Part shown: positions 60,200-64,000 of the stretch, piece after piece
Layout of the letters: each line of letters begins with the position of its first letter
Position numbering within the stretch: position 1 is the first letter of the stretch
Origin: a virus
Length of the DNA: 64,000 bases
Virus record (IMG/VR): IMGVR_UViG_3300034356_000609
Coordinates: 1-64,000 of that record
Strand: one strand, 5' to 3'
Notes under the pieces: model-generated
What the model was told of the DNA's origin: nothing
Seen by the model: the letters and a program-made list of their open reading frames with translations, nothing else
Databases searched by the model: none
Made by a program: the position numbers and the translations under genes

Positions 60200-62155
60200 T
60201 CACCACTTTACTTTATTAGCCCAGTATGCAGCTGAAGATTTACCTTTAGCTATATTCTTTGCGTGACGTGCTTTAAAAGATGCTGCACGCTTAGTATTAG
60301 TCCTGTCTCCTGTTACACCTGCTTGTCCGAAACGAATCAACTTGTAGTTGCCTCCAACCTTAGTAACTACTGCATGACTCTTGCCTCCACTCGTAGTTCT
60401 TTTAGGTTGGTCTACACCACTAAATCCCATCTTCTTGTACCGGTCTGGAAATTGTCCACCCTTCTTCATGTAATACATGTCTTTGAGTGTACCTCCACTT
60501 TCAAACTTCTTAACCTCTTGATTGAATATCTCCTTCTTTAAGTTAGTGGGTTGCATTGCTACTTGTCCTGTATTAGGATCTACTGCCTCTGTAAAAGTGT
60601 TAGACTTTAACATAGGTTTAGCAGAAGGAGAGTCAAACATCATACGACCTGTTTGGTCTGCATATGAGTTAGGGTTAGAAGACTTGTAGTAATCGTATAC
60701 AGCGTTTCTAGTCGGCAAGTCAGCTTTAGTAACTCCTGATTGATTTAGTTTTTGAATCTGTTGATTGTAATACTGTTCAAATTTAGGATCGTTACCATCT
60801 GCTGCGTAGGTATCTATAACCTTTGCTCCTAATGCCATGTATTTTTTAGAATACATATTTTTAGTATTACCTCCTGTTTTGTAAGCTAATAAAGGAGACA
60901 ACAGCATATGTTGCCCTGCATGACTAAATTGATGTTGTGCACCTTTACTTACTCCGCTACCAACTAAATTGCCTGCAGCACTTCCTGCTTTAGTTCTTCC
61001 AACAGCATTTGCTCCTCTACCTATAACTCCTTCAGAGATGTTACCAGCCTTACCTCTCAAAGCGGCCAATGCTGCTGTTTTACCTGCAGCTGATACTCCT
61101 TCTGTATAATTACCTGCAGAAACTTCACCTGCCGCATTTGCTGCTCCTGAAACTAAACTAGCCCCAATACTTAATGGGTTTATTAAATCTACTGCTTTAC
61201 CTACTGAGGACTGCATTACCTTTTCAGTAACTGCCTTGCTACTAGCTAAGTTGCTAGCCATATTAGTTGCACCTACAGCCGCTGCTCCAGCAGTTCCAAT
61301 ATCAAATAAATCAGTTACAACATTTCTATCACTGCTTGCGTTCAAGTAAGTACCAAAGCCTTCCATGTAATCCCCTATGTTTTGCATAGACACATCACCA
61401 GACTTAATTTTATTAAATGCAGCTTTACTTGTTTGTGTACTCGTAGGTACAAAAGAAGCAGCACGTGCCTGTTGATTAGCTTGAGACTGTCCAACAACCT
61501 CATCCATTACTTGTTGGGAATCTGTCTTAGGAGCAGGACTACTTAGACCTAATGCTCTTCCTGCCTTTCTTACATTACCTTTTACTCTATCTAAAAAAGA
61601 ACGTTTTCTTCTTATAGCCAAAGGTTCCATTCTTTCTATGTCGGTAGGTACTTCTTCTTTAGGGGCATTAGCAAATGCTGAGGCTTTAGAGAAATCAAAT
61701 CCTGCTGTACCTGCATTCATATTAGGCATACCTGTAGGACTAAATCCTCCTACTTGCATTTTGTAACCATACTTAGAAGCAGTTGCTTTAGCTTGACCTA
61801 CATTGCCATTAGCTGCAGCCATGAATCTAGCACGTGCAATATCTGCTGGCATCTTACCACCACTTTGCATTTTTGCCATCATAGCTTCTTGAAGTACTGA
61901 TTGTCCTATAGCAGTTTGAGGCATTAACCCACCCTCCTGCACATTAGACTGTATTTTAGCTTGAACGTAACCAGGTAAAGCCTCAAAGCCTGGATTGTTT
62001 ATACCACCCTCAGCCATGTTTCTTTTAATCTTACGTTCTTGCTTAAGCATTTCTGCGGTAGGTTTCTTACCACTACCCCGATTTGCTCTAATGTTATCCC
62101 ACAATCCTCTTTGAGAGTAAGAACCATCAGCCCGTTTTATCATTTGCTTTTTCAT
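60200..62155 (-). CDS. Gly-Gly-motif virion protein with basic C-terminal domain, 651 residues
   Basis: This encodes 651 residues. The N-terminus RGLWDNIRANRGSGKKPTAE is a basic motif repeated in Bacteroidota phage proteins. The centre (280-400) is Ala/Gly-rich and hydrophobic (AAGEVSAGNYTEGVSAAGKTAALAALRG), looking membrane-active. The C-terminal 110 residues end with DRTNTKRAASFKARHAKNI and AYWANKVKW, a conserved DUF seen in phage and giant-virus proteins. Motifs of the form MxxGG occur at least seven times (MAEGG, VQEGG, MQSGG, MQVGG, YKTGG, FESGG, MKKGG). Probably packaged and ejected. Confidence 0.75.
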   Translation of the reverse strand: MKKQMIKRADGSYSQRGLWDNIRANRGSGKKPTAEMLKQERKIKRNMAEGGINNPGFEALPGYVQAKIQSNVQEGGLMPQTAIGQSVLQEAMMAKMQSGGKMPADIARARFMAAANGNVGQAKATASKYGYKMQVGGFSPTGMPNMNAGTAGFDFSKASAFANAPKEEVPTDIERMEPLAIRRKRSFLDRVKGNVRKAGRALGLSSPAPKTDSQQVMDEVVGQSQANQQARAASFVPTSTQTSKAAFNKIKSGDVSMQNIGDYMEGFGTYLNASSDRNVVTDLFDIGTAGAAAVGATNMASNLASSKAVTEKVMQSSVGKAVDLINPLSIGASLVSGAANAAGEVSAGNYTEGVSAAGKTAALAALRGKAGNISEGVIGRGANAVGRTKAGSAAGNLVGSGVSKGAQHQFSHAGQHMLLSPLLAYKTGGNTKNMYSKKYMALGAKVIDTYAADGNDPKFEQYYNQQIQKLNQSGVTKADLPTRNAVYDYYKSSNPNSYADQTGRMMFDSPSAKPMLKSNTFTEAVDPNTGQVAMQPTNLKKEIFNQEVKKFESGGTLKDMYYMKKGGQFPDRYKKMGFSGVDQPKRTTSGGKSHAVVTKVGGNYKLIRFGQAGVTGDRTNTKRAASFKARHAKNIAKGKSSAAYWANKVKW

Positions 62156-63567
62156 TTTTTCTTTTTCTTCTTATAAGTATCTTTTAAACTTACAGGACTA
62201 ATACTAGCTACTACTGTCCCGTTAACTCCTGGTATAGACATGCCTCCCATTTGCATTACTTTGGCAGCCTCCATAAAGTCGTCAAGACTATACTCTACAT
62301 CCTCCTCCTCAAAATCATCTACCATTTGCTTTGCAATTTGTTTTCTATTGTTTTTATCTTTAACTCTTCTTAAAATATCAGCAATACCTTCCACCATCTC
62401 CTTGTCATTCTTTTCTTCATCTTCCTCATCTTCGATTTCTCCTCCCTCTTCAAAGGCATTCATATAACTTAATCCTATGTTATAGTTGCCAGGTTGATTT
62501 GCTTGTTTTGAGTAACTACCGCTAAGATTTATATTTCTACCAAGATCTAAATTGGCTCCTACGTTGTATCCTTGAACTGCTTGATTTTCTGCTTGAATGT
62601 TGCCAGAAATGTTAAGACGGTCTTTAAGTAGATTCAATGAGGCTTCACCTTCGTAGGTCATTCCTGTTTTAGGATTATACTGTCCTTCGACATTATATCT
62701 TAAAGGACCTACCTGCCCTTGTATGCCTAAGTTAGCATCTACATTGGCTTGTAGTTGTAGTGGGTCAAGACCCTTAAGAGTAACTGCGTCTTTACCCTTG
62801 AACTCTGTGCCTCCGTAAACAGATAATATTTCTGGAAGTACTTGAGTATTAAAGTTTAACTGATTCAATATTTCTGAGTCAGACATTCTTCTACTTACAC
62901 TAAGGTTACTATCCTTACTTCTTAAGTTTAGTGTTTGACTGTTGGGGCTTACTCTTATACTTCCCTTAGGTAGATTTTTACTGTAAGATAAATTGTTAAG
63001 TAAGTTCTCACTAGCATTAGTGTCAAAGGGATTGTAAGAGCCACTGTAGTTTAAATTACCTAACTCTGAGGGTAAAGCTACTCTGGAACTAAGATTGATT
63101 CCACTGCTTTTAATAGCTTCTAATACTTGAGGAGACAAATCGCCAACATTCTTTGTAGCGTCCATTTGCCTTAAGTATTGGTTTTGTATATCTTTTAAAT
63201 CTGTGTCTAGGGACACGCCTTTAGGTATAACTTTAGACCTTTGGGTGTCTTTAGCCATGTACTCGTTTAATCTCTTTTGATAATCTACACCTCCCTGTTG
63301 AAACTTCTTAGTTTCGTAAACAGATTTATCGTTAGGAAAAGTATAATCTTTTCCTGGCTGCATGACTTTTGTAGTACCACTTTGCATACCAATACCCATT
63401 ATAGGAGAGTTAAAGTAATCACTCTCTCCTTTGGGGCCTTTCATAGTAATGTTGTTTGAGGGAACTACTACATCTCCGTCTTGATACCACATGCCCTTAG
63501 CGTTGACAGGAGTTTTACCTCCTACCTTATACTTAGCCTTGTAGTGTTCAAATAAAGATGACTTCAT
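62152..63567 (-). CDS. Gly-Gly-motif virion protein with beta-barrel-like repeats, 471 residues
   Basis: This encodes 471 residues. Residues 10-95 contain YKVGGKTP, MWYQDGDVVVPSNN, TMKGPKGESDYF and FQQGGVDYQ. Residues 285-370 carry repeating beta-hairpins (NVEGQYNPKTGMTYEGEASL, RLNISGNIQAENQAVQ, INLSGSYSKQANQPGNYNIG), like an outer-membrane-type barrel. Then an acidic stretch (EGGEIEDEEDEEKNDKEM), a helix, MQMGGMSI near 443 and a final KKKKKK. It overlaps its neighbours by one and four bases. It may be an ejected protein that contacts the outer membrane, which is inference. Confidence 0.65.
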   Translation of the reverse strand: MKSSLFEHYKAKYKVGGKTPVNAKGMWYQDGDVVVPSNNITMKGPKGESDYFNSPIMGIGMQSGTTKVMQPGKDYTFPNDKSVYETKKFQQGGVDYQKRLNEYMAKDTQRSKVIPKGVSLDTDLKDIQNQYLRQMDATKNVGDLSPQVLEAIKSSGINLSSRVALPSELGNLNYSGSYNPFDTNASENLLNNLSYSKNLPKGSIRVSPNSQTLNLRSKDSNLSVSRRMSDSEILNQLNFNTQVLPEILSVYGGTEFKGKDAVTLKGLDPLQLQANVDANLGIQGQVGPLRYNVEGQYNPKTGMTYEGEASLNLLKDRLNISGNIQAENQAVQGYNVGANLDLGRNINLSGSYSKQANQPGNYNIGLSYMNAFEEGGEIEDEEDEEKNDKEMVEGIADILRRVKDKNNRKQIAKQMVDDFEEEDVEYSLDDFMEAAKVMQMGGMSIPGVNGTVVASISPVSLKDTYKKKKKK

Positions 63568-63806
63568 TACTTCTTCATTTTAGACAATGTCTTTGCAAGT
63601 TGTGCTCGCTTTACTGTAGTAGAAGAAAAACTCTCTTTATTAGCAAGTACTTTATTTCTAAAAGCAGCCGTAGACATACCTGCTCTTTTAGCTTGTGCAG
63701 TAAATGAACCTGGCTTCTTAATAGCATCTTTAATCCAGCTACCACCTTTCTTCATCTTTATGCCCGACTTAGCATAATAAAGTTCCTGTAGTTTTGAGTT
63801 ATTCAT
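63567..63806 (-). CDS. Small basic virion protein, 79 residues
   Basis: This encodes MNNSKLQELYYAKSGIKMK to QLAKTLSKMKK. KKPGSFTAQAKRAGMSTAAF and VKRAQLAKTL belong to a short conserved unit seen in structural regions of many Bacteroidota phages and some giant viruses. MKKGG is present once. It is strongly basic and could bind DNA. It is the first full gene in the minus arm at this edge, with a promoter box 28 bases upstream. Confidence 0.78.
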   Translation of the reverse strand: MNNSKLQELYYAKSGIKMKKGGSWIKDAIKKPGSFTAQAKRAGMSTAAFRNKVLANKESFSSTTVKRAQLAKTLSKMKK

Positions 63807-63819
63807 CGTATTTAAGCAA

Positions 63820-63999
63820 TTAACTTAGTGTAAGCAAATATAATGTCTTATTGATTAAAGCGATTAACTCATCTATAAGATTTTGTACATCAGTTCTATC
63901 CATACCAAACACAATTCTATGCTTCTTTATGTAGTCTTTAAACTGCTTTAGGTGCGTCTCAGGATTCATGTAATCAGAAGCAGGGATTTTAAAGTTTAA
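63820..63999 (-). CDS. 3' end of an unknown gene cut by the window edge
   Basis: This is an open minus-strand frame from the window edge to TAA at 63820. The visible 59 residues (LNFKIPASDYMNPETHLKQF to NKTLYLLTLS) look like a real helical C-terminal part with KKHRIVFGMDRTDVQNLIDELIAL. The rest lies outside the window. No family can be assigned. Confidence 0.65.
   Translation of the reverse strand, partial: LNFKIPASDYMNPETHLKQFKDYIKKHRIVFGMDRTDVQNLIDELIALINKTLYLLTLS
63835..63842 (-). promoter_or_regulatory. TAnnTTTG box before the 79-residue gene
   Basis: TATATTTG is present on the minus strand 28 bases before the start at 63806, inside the 3' end of the partial upstream gene. No TTG is seen at -33, so it is weaker than the boxes at 59984 and 40003. 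Confidence 0.5.
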
Positions 64000-64000
64000 T

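Noticed and set aside
1-64000. Genetic code reassignment (TAG or TGA read as amino acid), known in some crAss-like phages
   Set aside because: Genes of over 2000 codons run without in-frame TAG or TGA, and TGA, TAG and TAA all end genes at sensible overlaps (for example ATGA junctions), so the standard code fits.
1-64000. tRNA genes or a CRISPR array
   Set aside because: Intergenic gaps are short and AT-rich. No cloverleaf-like segments with TTCRANNC arms and no evenly spaced identical repeats were found by reading.
1-64000. Integrase, repressor or other lysogeny genes
   Set aside because: No recombinase or repressor signatures were seen in any frame, so no temperate module is called.

Overview
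The window reads as about 64 kb of a larger crAss-like (Crassvirales) tailed phage genome that infects a member of the Bacteroidota. Four observations support this. (1) There is a 2534-residue virion-type protein carrying a GGDYDID motif, the signature of the crAss-like virion RNA polymerase, flanked by two other giant virion proteins of 2370 and 2146 residues. (2) Short basic proteins typical of this group are present, including a 51-residue protein with an RPGVHAKT core. (3) Promoters match the Bacteroidota form TTG-N19-TAnnTTTG. (4) The genome is split into a plus-strand replication arm and a minus-strand virion arm. Base composition is AT-rich and the standard genetic code fits. Genus and host cannot be fixed from the sequence alone. 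Capsid, portal, terminase and endolysin genes are not seen and probably lie outside the window.

Layout, plus strand. Positions 1-3.1 kb hold an array of tiny paralogous genes, whose shared C-terminal codons double as the ribosome-binding site of the next gene, and an RNA ligase. Positions 3.2-8.3 kb hold small unknown genes, a large zinc-ribbon protein and an M20-like metallopeptidase. Positions 8.4-17.4 kb are the replication core: DnaB-like helicase, Sak4-like ATPase, a probable SSB, a primase, a DnaA domain IV-like DNA-binding protein, uracil-DNA glycosylase, a DUF932 protein, a NinG-like nuclease and a family A DNA polymerase. Positions 17.4-23.7 kb hold a solitary HNH endonuclease, a YubB-like protein, a NinB-like protein, a dATP/dGTP diphosphohydrolase-like protein, a PD-(D/E)XK exonuclease, dCMP deaminase, a GroES-like protein and one gene on the opposite strand with its own divergent promoter. 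Positions 23.8-28.2 kb encode a 1467-residue tail fibre, followed by two small genes. The arm ends at a terminator near 28.85 kb.

Layout, minus strand, read from right to left. The right edge carries the end of an unknown gene. It is followed by a set of Gly-Gly-motif structural or cargo proteins (59.9-63.8 kb is the densest part) and two further cargo-like proteins (55.4-59.9 kb). Then come the giant ejection/RNA polymerase block (33.6-55.4 kb), a GC-richer receptor-binding module (30.7-33.5 kb), and a lysis cassette at the distal end (28.9-30.7 kb). The lysis cassette contains a holin, two overlapping spanin-like membrane genes and a secreted DNA/RNA endonuclease.

Working model, which is inference: the giant proteins and RNA polymerase are packaged and ejected into the host, where the polymerase transcribes early genes. 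The plus-strand arm then replicates the genome. Host-type promoters, several placed only 4-9 bases before start codons, drive selected middle and late genes on both strands.
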